Source of the DNA: Isoetes taiwanensis
Taxonomy: Eukaryota; Streptophyta; Lycopodiopsida; Isoetales; Isoetaceae
Assembly: GCA_021234155.1 (NCBI GenBank)
Contig: JAJEKV010000288.1
Span: forward strand, 122,001 to 186,000
Direction: 5' to 3'
DNA: 64,000 nucleotides
The notes beneath the pieces were generated by a model, which had not been told where the DNA came from, ran no database searches, and saw nothing but the letters and a program-made list of their open reading frames with translations. The first letter of the stretch is position 1; every line of letters begins with the position of its first letter. This document shows, piece after piece, positions 1-12,300 of the stretch. The position numbers and the translations under genes were made by a program.

Positions 1-120
1 AACACACACAAATCAGCTCTTCTGTAGAAGAATTGAGCTTCGTCACACGCCAAGCACGAAATTTCCACCAAACAAGCGGCTTTGCTAGCAGCCCAGTTTG
101 AGGCGTTTCCAGCGATAAAT

Positions 121-237
121 TGGGCAAGCAGTGCCCCCATGAGGTTTGAGGGATTTTTTATTGGGCAAGCAGCCCATGAGGTTTGAGGGATTTTTTATTG
201 GGCAAGCAGTGCCCCCATGAGGTTTGAGGGATTTTTG
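121..237. repeat. Short tandem repeat, three copies of about 36-41 bp
   Basis: Three consecutive copies of a unit that begins TTGGGCAAGCAG and ends GAGGGATTTTTTAT. The second copy lacks five bases (TGCCC) found in copies one and three. The unit carries the GGGCAA-type core also seen in the hairpins at 239-278 and 601-715. No gene is visible here. Confidence 0.85.
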
Positions 238-238
238 A

Positions 239-278
239 CGGTAAATCGAGCAGGCAACGTTGCCTGCTCGGTTTACCG
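239..278. repeat. 40-bp near-perfect palindrome
   Basis: The sequence reads the same on both strands around a centre between 258 and 259 (AAC/GTT). The only mismatched pair is 246/271 (T opposite G). It would extrude as a long GC-rich cruciform or fold as an RNA hairpin. It follows directly after the three-copy tandem repeat. Confidence 0.9.
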
Positions 279-462
279 TGGGCAGTTACCTAGTCGCCTA
301 GTCGGTTTACTGCCAGAAACCGGGCAGTTACCTAGCACTTAATCGACAGGATTTGTGATCAACACAATCTTGAACGTCCATCACAGATCCGTATATGCCG
401 GAACAGAATCAGCTTCCCCTTTCGCTTGGTGATATACGTTCAGCTCTGGTGGTAGCTTCGGT

Positions 463-525
463 CATGATAATCTTGATGTGGTCATGATAACCTTGCTCTG
501 GATCGTGATAATCTTTGCTATGGGC
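463..525. repeat. Degenerate 20-21-bp tandem repeat
   Basis: About three degenerate copies of a unit like GGTCATGATAATCTTG(n). The small open frames across it have no recognisable domain. Confidence 0.55.
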
Positions 526-600
526 ATCCGAACCAGCTGATAAACCTTGCTGTGGGTCGTGAGAAGTTTGCTATGGAGCTCTGTTTGTGGCATGTCAGTT

Positions 601-715
601 AAAGGGGATAAACACCCCTGCTTGCCCGTTACAGCAGATAAATGGGGAGCCCCTCCAGGCTCGCCCATTTATCTAGCAGCAAGGGTAAGGGGCAAGCAAG
701 GGTGTTTATCCCTTT
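601..715. repeat. Nested GC-rich foldback hairpin (about 115 bp)
   Basis: Outer arms 601-627 and 690-715 pair (GGGATAAACACCC against GGGTGTTTATCCC, with GCTTGCCC against GGGCAAGC). Inside them a second stem pairs 636-648 with 663-674 (AGATAAATGGG against CCCATTTATCT). The open frames through it are an effect of the symmetry. Similar nested hairpins occur at 38740-38872 and 47745-47863. Confidence 0.85.
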
Positions 716-772
716 CTTCAATCTCAACCATGCGGCACTGGATTAACCATTGGAAACCCCTCAATCCCGGCG

Positions 773-856
773 GTTACCTAGCACTTCAACAATCTCCACC
801 ATAGAATGTGTTTTGACAAGTTACCTAGCACTTCAACAATCTCCACCATAGAATGT
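773..856. repeat. 47-bp tandem duplication
   Basis: A 37-bp block beginning GTTACCTAGCACTTC is identical at 773-809 and 820-856, separated by GTTTTGACAA. Shorter matches to GTTACCTAG occur at 284-292 and about 324, so 1-860 is built from a few short repeated modules. Confidence 0.85.
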
Positions 857-859
857 AGA

Positions 860-2051
860 CAAATGGGTTTTGACATGCTACGACCCATCCGAAGTCGTAT
901 ATTCCGGGTGCGATTCATTGTTCAAGAAGTCTAACAACAGTTAATGATGTTATACGGCAGTTCTACGAAAAACACACATACATATTTGGGAAACATGCAC
1001 GATGCGGAGTTTCGCCCGCATACGAACGAATCTAGCTCTCCATGGGCAAGATAAGTATTTCACAGTTTTGTTTAGGAAGAAATATGTAAATGCTTTATCT
1101 TTACCAAAAGACAGGAGGTCCAATACAGCAGTCTCTGAAAAAAGCAGTTCATTGATAGAAACTGTTTTAGCTGCTTATACATGTTATGCAACTCTAAGCT
1201 GTACCATTGATATGCTATGCGATAGCTTTTGTCTTTGATACAAGCAATCAACAACTACCAAAATTAGGTCAACCACAAACAAATGCATCCTACATAGAAG
1301 ACTGGGTTTAAGAGGCAATTATAAATTTCAAGTAGACAAATGAAAAGAGGTCTCTTGTCATGAAGAAAATATTCACACATGTGTGAACAATTTTCACTTC
1401 ATAAATTCTGAAAGATTTCTGGGAGTTATGTAACAATTTTGTGCAACTCCTGACGGCCATGTGTGACCTGGTTTGCTTGCTTATAATTCTGCATTTCTGG
1501 TATGCCTAGCATGCATACCAGGTATGAAAAGTGTTAGCTGCAAGAATCAAATCGTTATTCCAGGACTTTGGGCGATGTATCCAAGGAGCTTAACCAATGC
1601 ATTCTCAATCAAAGGGAAGGGGAACCCATCTTTTCGCAGTTCCATTTTGCCAGGGTAAAATGCTGGAAAAACATAAAATGGGAAATAAAGAGGATGATTG
1701 AGTAATCAAGGGCTCTTGAGGTTAATGCATAAGGCATTGCAAAACACAGTAGAACCCCAAGGTAGGGGCAATGACAATGACACTGATCCAAGAACAGTAA
1801 GCTAAAAAATAAGGATTAAAAATAAATTGACAAAAATAGCAGCCCAGTGGCTTTGGGATGTCTAGTTTCAGATTGAAAATATTCAGGCAGATCAAAATGA
1901 AGAAGAGTTGTTTCAGAGAGGAGCACTAGGTTGAAGTGAGAAGCTTAAGTTATTTGGACACTTTTGACACTACAAGAGTTGCAGGTTTTCAAAAGAATCA
2001 GGGGCTTCCAGAGAGCAGAAGTGATTCAAGAAATTGGCCAGTGGGTTGGCT
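860..2051. other. Intergenic stretch, no gene seen
   Basis: The open frames are short and domain-free. Two small palindromes stand out: TTCACACATGTGTGAA at 1372-1387 and a 9-bp stem at 1497-1505/1513-1521 (CTGGTATGC against GCATACCAG). The right part probably contains the 3' UTR of the minus-strand CCCH gene. Confidence 0.5.
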
Positions 2052-4799
2052 TCAGCTGGAAACAGCAGAATCGGCTTGGCTTGTGATGCCATTAGACGAT
2101 ACCTGTGTGCCTCCTTGTGAGGTATTGATGCCTGCTGTAATCTCTTCAGATCCTTTATTAGCTGGTGTTTGACCTTGGCTGTCAATGTCTTCAATGGCAG
2201 TTCCTGAGATAGAATGTTTACCATCCTGATTAGCGGCATCTCCAGATGTCAGAATCGTTGGTTGCGCAACAATAGCATATGGAGCTTCAGCTGATGGATT
2301 ATAAGCTAAAGTTGCCAATGGATGATCAAACTTGCAGGTTGGTCCAAACTTACAGATGCCATTCCGCATATAATAGGTGCATTGTGGTGCTCCCTGTGTT
2401 TAATGTCCTCACATCAGCTTATATTCATGAAGCTAGCAAGTATACAAATTTAAACAAAGGCAAGAAAAGTCAGACATACCGCCGTATTTGGGAGACCCAT
2501 GGGACTCAAGATACAAGTAGCCGATGGGTGACTCTATCCTTGGGATGATGATATCTGCAAGTGGCACCAAATTTGCAGTCCCCCGTTTTCATGTAGTATT
2601 GGCATTCTTGCTGTCCTGGTCTCTCAGGAAACATGCCATCTTTTTGAGTGCCATATTGTTGAGCTTGCATTGCCGGAAGACCTGTTGCAGCCGATCCAGG
2701 CAGATATGGAGTAAATGTACCTTGAACTCCTGCAATATGTTCCTGGACAGGACCATAGACAAAGCCAGTTCCAAGTGCAGCTTGTTGCTGTCCATCAGGA
2801 GATGCCATGGGACCAGGCTGCAAACAACAGTCAATTACAAGTATTGGTAATTCTTTAGCATACGCTTTGGTGGAAAGACAGAACTGATACAATTGTTGAT
2901 TGACTCGTGGCTCCATGGTTTCTTTATGAATCCCATGGACCCGAGGGTCTTTTGAATTCGAGGACCAACCAAACAACCAACCAACCAACCAAATCAATCA
3001 ATCAATCAATACAATGTTGAGCAATCTATAATCTCTGTTTTAATGTCCACTATAAATATCAGAGTCTTTAGCAAATGAAGGAACAGAACTCATTGAACAT
3101 ATTTGACAAGAGGATGGACATCGATATCTATCACTTCCCTATGAAGAAGTTGAGAAACATACCGAGTAGCCCCAGGCAGACATGGGAACCACACCATGTG
3201 GAGAAGAAAGCAGCAAAGGCGCATAATTAGAAGGTCCCTGAAGACGAGGACTAGGCAAGTAGGAACCGCGGGCAACGGGCCAGGAAGGAATAGCAGGAGG
3301 ATACTGCTGAGGATTATGGCCTGAAGGGGATCCTCCTGTTGTATACAATGGAGAGCTTGGCATGGAAACAAGGGCACCAACTGCTGGGGATGGATGATGA
3401 AATTTGCAAGTAACTCCATATTTGCATGCTCCAGTTCGCATATAATATGCACATTCCTTCTCACCCTGGTTTGCAAAGTAATTAGACAAAGTTGCAGATT
3501 CATACATCTAAAATGCGATGCAAATTTGAGGTAATTAGACAAACATACAGATTGATACATCTAAAATGCTATGCAAATTTGTAGGCTTACGGCTCGCAAT
3601 GGAAAACCCAAAAGATTGAGCTGAACCCTGCCTGCAGATCCAGCCTTATCGCGAGGATGATGATACTTGCAAGTTGCACCGAATTTGCACATTCCAGTTT
3701 TTAAGTAGTACTGCAAGATTTTCACCCAAATTTAGTCTTATTTCAATGCCCTAATTTTGACCTTAAAAAGTCTTAATTTAGGCAGCAAAATTTATGGAAG
3801 ATTCGGACAGCAAATTTTAGAAAAAATTTGGATTTGAGCTTTATTGAGGGTAGAAGAATACCTGGCATTCTGGCTGGCCAATTCGTTCTGGATATTCTCC
3901 TTTACCTCGGGCAAGCATAGCAGCCTAAATTCGCAACAGAAAAAACGTGATATTGTCTAGTTTTAGGTCAGAAACAGATATTATCCCGATCTAAGTATAG
4001 AGTAATGGATTAAAATTACCAGTTTTCTATTAGGAGGATGATGGTAACGGCAGCTCATGCCGAACCCGCAGAGGCCAGTTCGCATGTAATATGTACATTC
4101 TTGTTCTCCAGGCCTTTCCGGATAAGAACCAGGCACGGATTCCATGCCCTCTGCTCCTTGTAGACTTAGCTGCCACACTGCTTCTGTATATACAAATTTA
4201 TCAGATTAATCATAGTAGTATCTATTATTTGGATCAATTTTGTTCCGATTTACAGTTTCTCCTTCTCCTATACAATTGGAGCTAAAATTTGTAATTTCAA
4301 GTCCTGGATCCTTCTGCAGATGATTGTAGGTGTTAAACTCATATTTTTTTTGCCCCAATCATTCTGTCCAAATGGGTTCTTCAATTCCCAGGCTCACCTT
4401 GCTGCCCATTCTCAGATCGGTTAAAAAACTGGCGTTTTTCATGAAAAAACCCCTTTCTGAGCTGCAGATCGTGCTAAACTACAATCAATCAAGGCAGTGT
4501 AGAGCCATATAGGCATTGGCCTGCAGAAATTGTTAATCAATCTGCACTCATCTCGGATTCAGGAAAGGGGATACATTTTGTGGGACGAAGCAGCAGAAAT
4601 AAAGCAGATTAACTAGAACGTAAAGGGCAAGCTTACCTTCGAGGCCTGTATCTGTGGCAGAGTTGGGCGAAGAAGCATGGTGCATATGGTGCCACTCTTC
4701 AAGCTGTGGTAAAGATAATACGACTCCGGTGGTACCTCCGGTTGCCGGATCAGCCTCAAGGCCTGCAAAAGTGGAGGGGCGACCCCTGCACTGGTGCAT
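2052..4799 (-). CDS. Plant ZFN-type protein with five CCCH zinc fingers, seven exons, one apparent frameshift
   Basis: Minus-strand exons with GT-AG borders are 4799-4637, 4183-4020, 3924-3862, 3710-3591, 3465-3163, 2817-2480 and 2393-2052. Every junction except the one after exon 6 keeps frame. The product, about 497 residues if exon 6 were in frame, has five C-x8-C-x5-C-x3-H fingers with the YY(M/L)(R/K)(T/N)G(x)C signature. Fingers 1 to 5 lie in exon 2, the exon 3/4 junction, exon 5, exon 6 and exon 7. This arrangement is typical of plant ZFN-type nuclear CCCH proteins, which bind nucleic acid; the molecular target is not visible here. The upstream in-frame TGA supports the ATG at 4799, but a longer 5' exon is possible. 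Exon 6 is 338 nt where 339 would be in phase, and the frame changes between the finger-4 HHPKDRV and the conserved LSPMGLP block, probably at the C run 2526-2528. Either the allele is broken or the assembly dropped a base. Confidence 0.88.
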
Positions 4800-5260
4800 A
4801 ATATTCCATCAATCATGCTCCAAACTCTCGCAGATCTAGCTAAAAACTGTGCCAATTCCGATCCCTTCCCTCTGCTCCGAGTTTACATACTCTCATTCCG
4901 ATGCTTAATTCCCTGTTTAATCAATACACACTTCGGATCGGAGGAAGAAGAGGCTAATACCAGTTTGGAAGCTTAAGATTTAGGAAAATCATGAGAGGGT
5001 AGCTTGAAACCATGAAAATGCACTGGATTGGAAGCGATTGGGCGAGATGGGCGGATCGGAGCTCGGCTATGGAGGGCGTGCCGGATCGGATTGATCCGAT
5101 TTGGGGCAGGGAGGCCGGAATAGAGGAAAAAGAAGCTAGCGAGAAGGAGAAGAACAGTGTTCTAGAACAGAGCATAGAGAAAAAGACGTGTATCAAAATA
5201 CATTATACAAAAGAATGAAGGTTTTGATAAGTGTATTCTAGATACGGTGGTTTTTTTTTT
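4800..5260 (-). promoter_or_regulatory. Presumed 5' UTR and promoter flank of the CCCH gene
   Basis: This is the upstream side of the minus-strand CCCH gene. No clear TATA box or named motif could be assigned. The small frames on both strands have no domains. Confidence 0.3.
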
Positions 5261-7188
5261 TTATTTTCTGAGGAAGGATAATAGTTTATTGGTTTTTATA
5301 ATTTTTTTTTTATTTTCTGGTTCGGAAAACGAGAGAGCGCGACGCGCAGTCGAAACGCCGGACGGACGGTCAGATGTGCAGCCTGGCGCGGTTTCGACCG
5401 CGCGGATGATCTTGCGCGTAACCGTGCGACGTGACGTATATGGCCCGCAATTATTGCTGCTTTGTGGATGGTTACTTGTGTCCATGTTTTGGGCCTTTTT
5501 TGCCCTTTTTTTTCTTGGCCCTCCCACAATAAAAAAGGAGGGGCGAGAAATTCATTTCGCCTTTCTGCGTGTGCGTGTCTGCGTGCGTGTATGTATACAC
5601 TAGTAATTGCTCAGTTTGTATACGTAGCTGCTTATCTTTTTCCTCGTAAAGTGTGTGTGTATGTGTGTATGTGCGGCTGCTCAGTGCGGCCGCCCATCTT
5701 CTTCTCTATCTCCTTATTCTTTCATTTCATCCTGCATCTCACAATTTCGCCCCATCCTCAACCCCCAAGTGTAGTCAACGTACTACCGTACAATTTTGAC
5801 GCGCAAATTATGCCTTTCGTTTTCGCCACTCCTCTTACTGCCCCATTGCTGTAGCAATCTAATACTGTATCTATCTCACAATTCATCTGTATCGCCTTTT
5901 GTATCATTTCTACCTTCATAATACCAGAAGATCTGCACATTATTCCTCACTTCTTTTCTGGATATGCCATTCTACGTCCCAAACCTCAGAAAGACGTGGC
6001 TCTCATCCAAAGGTGAGAAAATGTGGTTGGGCGTAAGGGTGGCAAGAAGCATATGGCGACAATATTCAATCTCTTCTCTCTATTGTTAACATGATATATA
6101 GCTTTCATGATCAAGGTTGACAGATGCTATCCACCATTAATAATGAGCATTGATTCTATGAAGAATCTTTGAAACATTGCGTGAATTTGCAAGCCAAACA
6201 GATAATCAAAAACTTCATTCTCTTCGTATTAAATACACGCAATAGCACCCACAATTCTTGACACACATTTAACAAAAGTAGATCTATTTAGCACTTAAAA
6301 TATGGCCCCAACACATAGTAGTTTATCTTATATAAACCAATATAATTAAATAAACTAAAAAGAAATGGAAAGAGAGTTGAAGTTGTCAGGGTTGGTCCGT
6401 AATACATATAAAGACTCCGCCTCAACCCTTTATCTTGCACATAAAGACTCCATCACACAACTCTCATCCAATGCCAAATAAAGGCTTTTTATCTTATATA
6501 TTTACAAAGTATAATCATTTTCCTGTTCTTTCTTTTTTACCATTAACATTGCCGACATAGGTTTTGGTGACATGCAGTACAAAATGGGCCCATCAACATA
6601 AATATATAACAAATTCATTGTTTACTAAAGATTAAGATTTTCAAAGAAGGAAAAATATGATGCAGTAGGATATGATGAAATTTTAATGTCCACATGAAGC
6701 GGTAGCTTATGGGACATTTTAAAACAGATGGGTTTTACCCCCCACCACTGCCTCCACCAATGTAGATGGATGAAGTGGGTCTTCTTCCACCAACTTTACA
6801 ATGATACATGGCCACTTTCACAAGAAGGCGTTGGATCCGTGACCTTGCATGTGCTTTGATGTTAGGAATGCACATGTACGTGGATGCATGTGCTTTGATG
6901 TGGCATTATACATTATTTAAGATTTTTAGATGGGCCTCTTAAAGGACAACCATGTCAACTGGAAGGACAGCCATGTCAACGCATTTTGGTAATAACCAAA
7001 TATGGTAGAATATATCATGCACTCCCATGCTTTTGTTTTCTTTCTCTAGGTGCCACTAGGCCATCGGTCCAAAATTGGACAAATTTGGCATTCAAATATA
7101 TTGTATGTAGTGGAAAAGCTTTTAGCATTGGCTTCTTGCACACTACTGTCAATGCCAATTGTGCAATCAAAGTTTCAAAGATGTTGGT
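5261..7188. other. Gene-poor, AT-rich stretch
   Basis: It contains T-rich runs, a GT-rich microsatellite at about 5651-5681 and a small palindrome (CGCGGTTTCGACCGCG, about 5388-5403). No splice-bounded exon or protein domain was recognised. Confidence 0.5.
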
Positions 7189-7625
7189 ATCTCCTTTCAG
7201 ATGCATGTAAAATCACTAAAATCTGATAGTAAAACTTAAGATATTAAACTCCGCATTTTGGAAAATTTTTGTGAAATCAGTTTTCAATCCACTGTGACAA
7301 AAAATCAGCCAAATATAGAAGGTTGTTTCTCACTTCCTGTAAGCCGAAGTTTGAGAAATTAAAATTGCAAAAGAAAGTCTCAATGTCTACTTTCAGATAC
7401 ATGTGAAATCACTGAAAACTGATTAGCAAAACTCAAGATATTAAACTCTGAGTTTTGGTATATTTTGTGGCATCGATTTCCATTCATTGTAACATAAAAT
7501 CAGCCAATTTTGAGAGATCGTTTCTCACTCCTTGGAGCTCAAATTTCAGCAATTTAGATTTTAGAAGAAAGATGAATGTACTTAGATCAAATTAAGATCA
7601 CTAAAAATAGATTAGTAAAACTCAA
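7189..7625. repeat. Degenerate tandem repeat with a unit of about 195 bp
   Basis: Copy 1 starts near 7189 and copy 2 near 7386; a partial copy 3 starts near 7577. Shared landmarks in order are TTTCAGAT(g/a)CATGT, AAATCACT, AA(g)ATATTAAACTC, AAAATCAGCCAA and GTTTCTCACT. Divergence is high, so the array is old. No coding potential was recognised. Confidence 0.75.
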
Positions 7626-8830
7626 GTATCACTAAGTGTTGGTTAGTTTTTCGTTGGAAAAAATATAAGAATGAAGGATACAATATCATAGATGCATAAT
7701 ACAAGAAAGGCTTGCTCAATATTATCCCTTGGGGCTTAGGCCTTTCTTCCATAGTAGTCTTATTTCTAAAAGTCACATATTTTATCACATGATGTTTGGC
7801 CACCTATTGTCTTAAAAGAAAATCACTTTTCCACTATGAAAATAAGACATGTCTTATTCAGGTTTGGAATAGGTTTGGATAGCACTTTTAACGTAAACGG
7901 AGTCTTATTTTATTCCGAGGATTTCTCCCGCCGTAAAATAAGACATTGAATATATAACTGAAAATAAAACGTGTTTTCATGTTTTTCCACCAGTATTTTA
8001 GTGCTGTCATATTTTATGACTACCATGCAGTGGAAAAGCAAGTTTAAATTTGTGTGTCCATTTTTAGTCCTGGAGTCATAAATGATGTCGTATATTATGG
8101 TAGTCATATTTTGCGACTATACTTCATGTCTTGGTTCACAAGGGCTTCAGTGGTCTGGACTAGCACTTGGTCCTGTCTCTTTATTTGCCATCAACATGAT
8201 AGAAGACCCCAACCTATTCTATGACAAGGCTGACCTAGAACAGCAGTACAAGACATGTTTGTATATGACCGATCTGGATACTTTTAGTTTTCTGCATGCC
8301 TAGCAATCAGACAATGCCATGTCACAGTGGGCAGCAGATATTAATTTCAACAACAAAATCTTGTATTCCATATATGAACTTTGATAGTAGACTAGCATCA
8401 TGGTCTTTTGTTCTAAAACTAACAAGCATCATCATCATCATATAAACCGTGAAGGTCTGCTATACCAAATGCATATCGAGGATTCGAATGGCGTGCATCC
8501 TCGGCATAGTCCACTTTATCAAATGCATGTTGAGGATGCAAATCGCGCAGCAAATGCATGTTGGTGATGCAAATGGTGCCATGGCGCCATTTGCATCCTC
8601 GGCATGATTAAGAAATAAAGTAAAAAAATAGCACCTTAAGGATGCAAATGTAGCCCCACAGGCCATTTGCATCCTCAAAAACCATTTTGCTTTATTTTTA
8701 AGGATGATGAGGATGGGTCTTTGTGGCGACTTGCTACTTCCCACATGCCGAGAGCAAACTTTAATGCGACGCACTTGGATGTGAATGACGGGGAGCCCTA
8801 GCAACCGATCTATATGATGACATCTGGCCC
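7626..8830. other. AT-rich stretch with small palindromes, no gene seen
   Basis: The open frame at 8082-8303 has no recognised domain. Two palindromes built on GATGCAAAT/ATTTGCATC lie at 8566-8597 (one G-T mismatch) and 8641-8673. Several nearby copies of GGATGCAAAT or its complement suggest a local foldback repeat. Confidence 0.45.
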
Positions 8831-8844
8831 ATTCTGTTTAATTG

Positions 8845-9355
8845 GGCAAGGTCATGTTGCTTAGGAGATTTCAATCTTGGCACCAGTGACCGGATCCCAA
8901 ATTAGCACCTCTAGGCGAGGATGTGTTGCAAATGGACCACGCAGAGATGGTTTGGCCAAAGGCCGATGATGGCCTGTGTGACACGGTATGGCGGCTGTAC
9001 CGCTGTTCGGCAAAGATATCTTTGACTTTGGTCATTTGCAATGGGTCGGCACGGTGGCGAATCCTCCGGCCGCTTCACTTGTAGGCGAGAGAAACTGTGG
9101 GGGCACCCGGGCAGATGGATTACGTGCTAGCAGACGAAAGCAATGCTACACTTGATCACTTTCGCAAGAATTAATGGGGACGGTGGCGGGGCCGAGTAGA
9201 CTCCACCATCAGCCCGTTTCAAGTAGATAGATTGGCGGAGCCAACCGAGCACCCATTGCCCCAACACCCCATGTACCACAGTTGCGTCTGGACTATGATC
9301 ATGCGGCGGTCTATGCGAGGATGCTTGAGCCGGGAGTGAACCATCATTCAATTAA
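8845..9355 (+). mobile_element. LINE-A, 5' part: endonuclease-domain relic
   Basis: Degenerate plus-strand frames retain pieces of an endonuclease/exonuclease/phosphatase domain of a non-LTR retrotransposon: LGDFNLG near 8860 and MDYVLADES near 9115-9142. A post-endonuclease linker with PQLRLDYDHAAVYARMLEPG follows up to the TTAA at 9352. Frameshifts and stops show it is dead. The coding sense resumes at 13206 after an inserted element, so 8845-9355 and 13206-15741 are one LINE. Confidence 0.7.
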
Positions 9356-12300
9356 ATTGGGATTATGTCTTAATTTTGGGACAAATTTTACATTGCATGT
9401 TTTTAGTGACATATTTAAATTCACACATTTCATGTCGAAAGTATAAAAATGTAATATCATATTACATTTCACAATCTACCACATAATATATTCCATCGTA
9501 TGTTCTATAAAATTATAATTTTCTCCACCCATTATCCCAACAACTTCCATATTTGTTTTTGAGATGAATAGGCTTTCTTACGTGGTCCAAAATGGAACTC
9601 ATCCTAGCATACATATAATAGGATCATGACATTTCCATCAAAGCTATGAAGACCATAAGCAAGTATCGTGAAAAATGAGACACACAATTTAAAAGTTGGT
9701 AAAGAGATGAGCTGCAAAAGAAATAGAAATCTCTAAATTAGTGCCATATCACAGTTCTAAATAATACATGAACCAAAAGTCTTGGTGCCATCCTAAACAT
9801 GTTTTGTTTTCCTAAATTCCAATTAACCATGACATACTAAACATGGTTTCATACTCCTAAATAAAAATTCCAATTGCCTTGAAATAATCTAAAAGGAAAA
9901 GGACTCAAAAAATGAACTCTTTCGCCAGACAATTATTTATTTGGAAAGTGTATGTAAGCCTCCTGCTATCTAAATACGCAAACATGGTATTTATTCTAAA
10001 AATAACAATATATTCAAGCAAGCTTATCTTATAGTGCAAAAAGTATTTAGTTTACCTTGAAAATAAACTAAAGAAGCTTAAAACATATCCCAACAATTTG
10101 ATTCACCTAAAAAAAACCCTAAAAAGATGGTGTTAGCTCAAAAATAATTAAGAAAAACAATTAACTGTTAAAGTGAAAATAAGCCAAAAATTGGCAAGAA
10201 AGATTGATTTAACTCGACAATACCAAAAAGTGAAAACAAGTAAAAAATGGGCTAAAAATACACGCTTGGCGTGAATATAGTGGAAGGTCATATGCAAAAA
10301 CAACTAAACAAAAATAGCTTCCATGTTGACAACCTAGATAAGAAAAAGCTTTAAAATTGAAAACTGAAATATGCTATATTTTCAGTCTCAAAATTGAAAT
10401 ACCTTAAATTGATTGATCTGTCTAGCTTCGAATCTGGATTAGTTCTTCCCAAGTAATCTTGTAGACCAGGACAAATTTGTTCTTGTTGTGGAAGACATTC
10501 TTTTCTGTTGGTAACGCAAGAGTTAGTTTTGGAACATGGCTGCAATCAAAAGCCCAACAACAATCCAAAGCATGTAAATAAGAAATGAAACGAATACAAA
10601 AATTGAAAGCTCATATTTCTGTTGTCGCATCAGCTTATGCCAAAAAAAAAACCTGGAGGCTTATATTTTTGCTGCCGGATCAGGATTTGCTTATGCCAAG
10701 GAAGGATTAAGGTCTGTATTTCCACGAAACCACGAGGCCCGCCGCGCTTTCTCAGATTTGCTTTTCTGATTTGCTTTGGAGCGAGAAAATAGGAGAAAAA
10801 AAGAAAGTTGAAAAGTGCGTGAATTCAAATTTGATAACACACGTGCGTGAAATTCAAATTTATGAAAGCACAGTTTGTGCTTCTTCTTGCACATTTTTGC
10901 TCGATCCATGGCTTACTCTTTGATTCTTTCAAGCTGCAGATGTGATATTTGGATCCCTCATCAACCGTGCTCCTTGGATTCGTGATTGGGTTGGCAGACA
11001 CGCCACAGTTTCAGCACAGATGTCTATTCTTGAGGCTGCCTTACCAATTCGGCAAACAAAGGTTCTTTGACAGTTTATTCATGTAGCAGAGCTTCCTTGG
11101 ATTTGATCCAAAGATTCTCAATCGCGAAATTCTAAATCGCCAACAAGCACCCCGAACTGTATTAGTTAAGCATAAAACCATGTCTTCTTGTTTGTTTCCC
11201 TGTGTTTTTTTCCTCATCGAAACCCGTTAAGCATCCATTCTAAACAGATTCTTCATCCAAGTTTTTATTCTTCACGTCTTCTTTCCTTCGGATTCAAATA
11301 CCTGATCTTCCCATTGTCCTTTAATATTGCTCTGTATGTCTGTACCTGTTAAAAATGTGGCCCAAATGTCACCGGAGTTGGTTGCAAAAAAATTCGAAGT
11401 GAGAATGGTCCCAAATCCTCAGAATGCTCGTTTACTATAGGGCAAGAAGATAAACCTGCGCAAATTTTTTATGACCCAAAATCGTATTTGAGCAAAATCC
11501 GACTGGCTTTGAGCAAATCCATATGAGCTTTGGGCTTTTAGTATCTGGTGCAAATGCTTCTGATATGAGCCATCCGTTTGTTGGTAAATGGGTCATCTCT
11601 GATTGCTTCATGTTGTGGTTCCGGCATGTGCAGGTCCTATTTTCGCCTTTCCAATTTCTTCTGTTCCACACAATCAAGTTCAGCATCTTCAATCTCAAGA
11701 AGTTCCAGGTATTTTCAAATCTTTAGGCTGGGTGCTTTTGTGTATAAACGTGAATGTTTTTAAATCATTCGAATTCTTTGCCTTAGCCTTCAAGGGATCT
11801 CAGAAAACTTCTTCGTGAGACTTGATGTTTACATCTACAATTCGGCTTATTTCTCATGCAAGATGGTAGGCAATCCATAGTTTTAGATGCTGGGTTTGCA
11901 ACAGAAGATAGGATAACCTCTTCAAGTGTAAGAGGGAATATAAAACACGCTAAGCGTGATTTGGAAAAAGTGAATATCATGCATCACACTTGAAGTAGAG
12001 GACTGTAGATGCAGACTGTAGTTTACACTAACACATGCCAATTTGAAATACCATGTAACTAGCCTGCTTAGCTTCAACTATGAGACTCAAACATCTTCGG
12101 AGATCAACATATCTTCATATCGGGGAACTTAGTGCTCCTGCTAAGGCTCAATAAACCCATCAGCAAGTTTCTGATCTGTAGGACACTACCATAACTTCAG
12201 AAATTTCCAGCTTAATTTGTATTTGAACCTGTGTATCCAAGTCTCTCTGACAGAATGCCACTTCCCATACCTAGTTAAATCAGGTGAACCTGACTTATCA

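Noticed and set aside
121-237. Three regular repeats as a CRISPR-like array
   Set aside because: Units are contiguous with no unique spacers, and the context is a plant nuclear genome.
5247-5854. Overlapping frames on both strands of 77-130 codons
   Set aside because: Low-complexity T-rich and GT-rich sequence with no conserved motif; frames overlap on opposite strands.
8082-8303. 73-codon plus-strand frame
   Set aside because: No recognisable domain, splice support or neighbouring exon; surrounding sequence is repeat-like.
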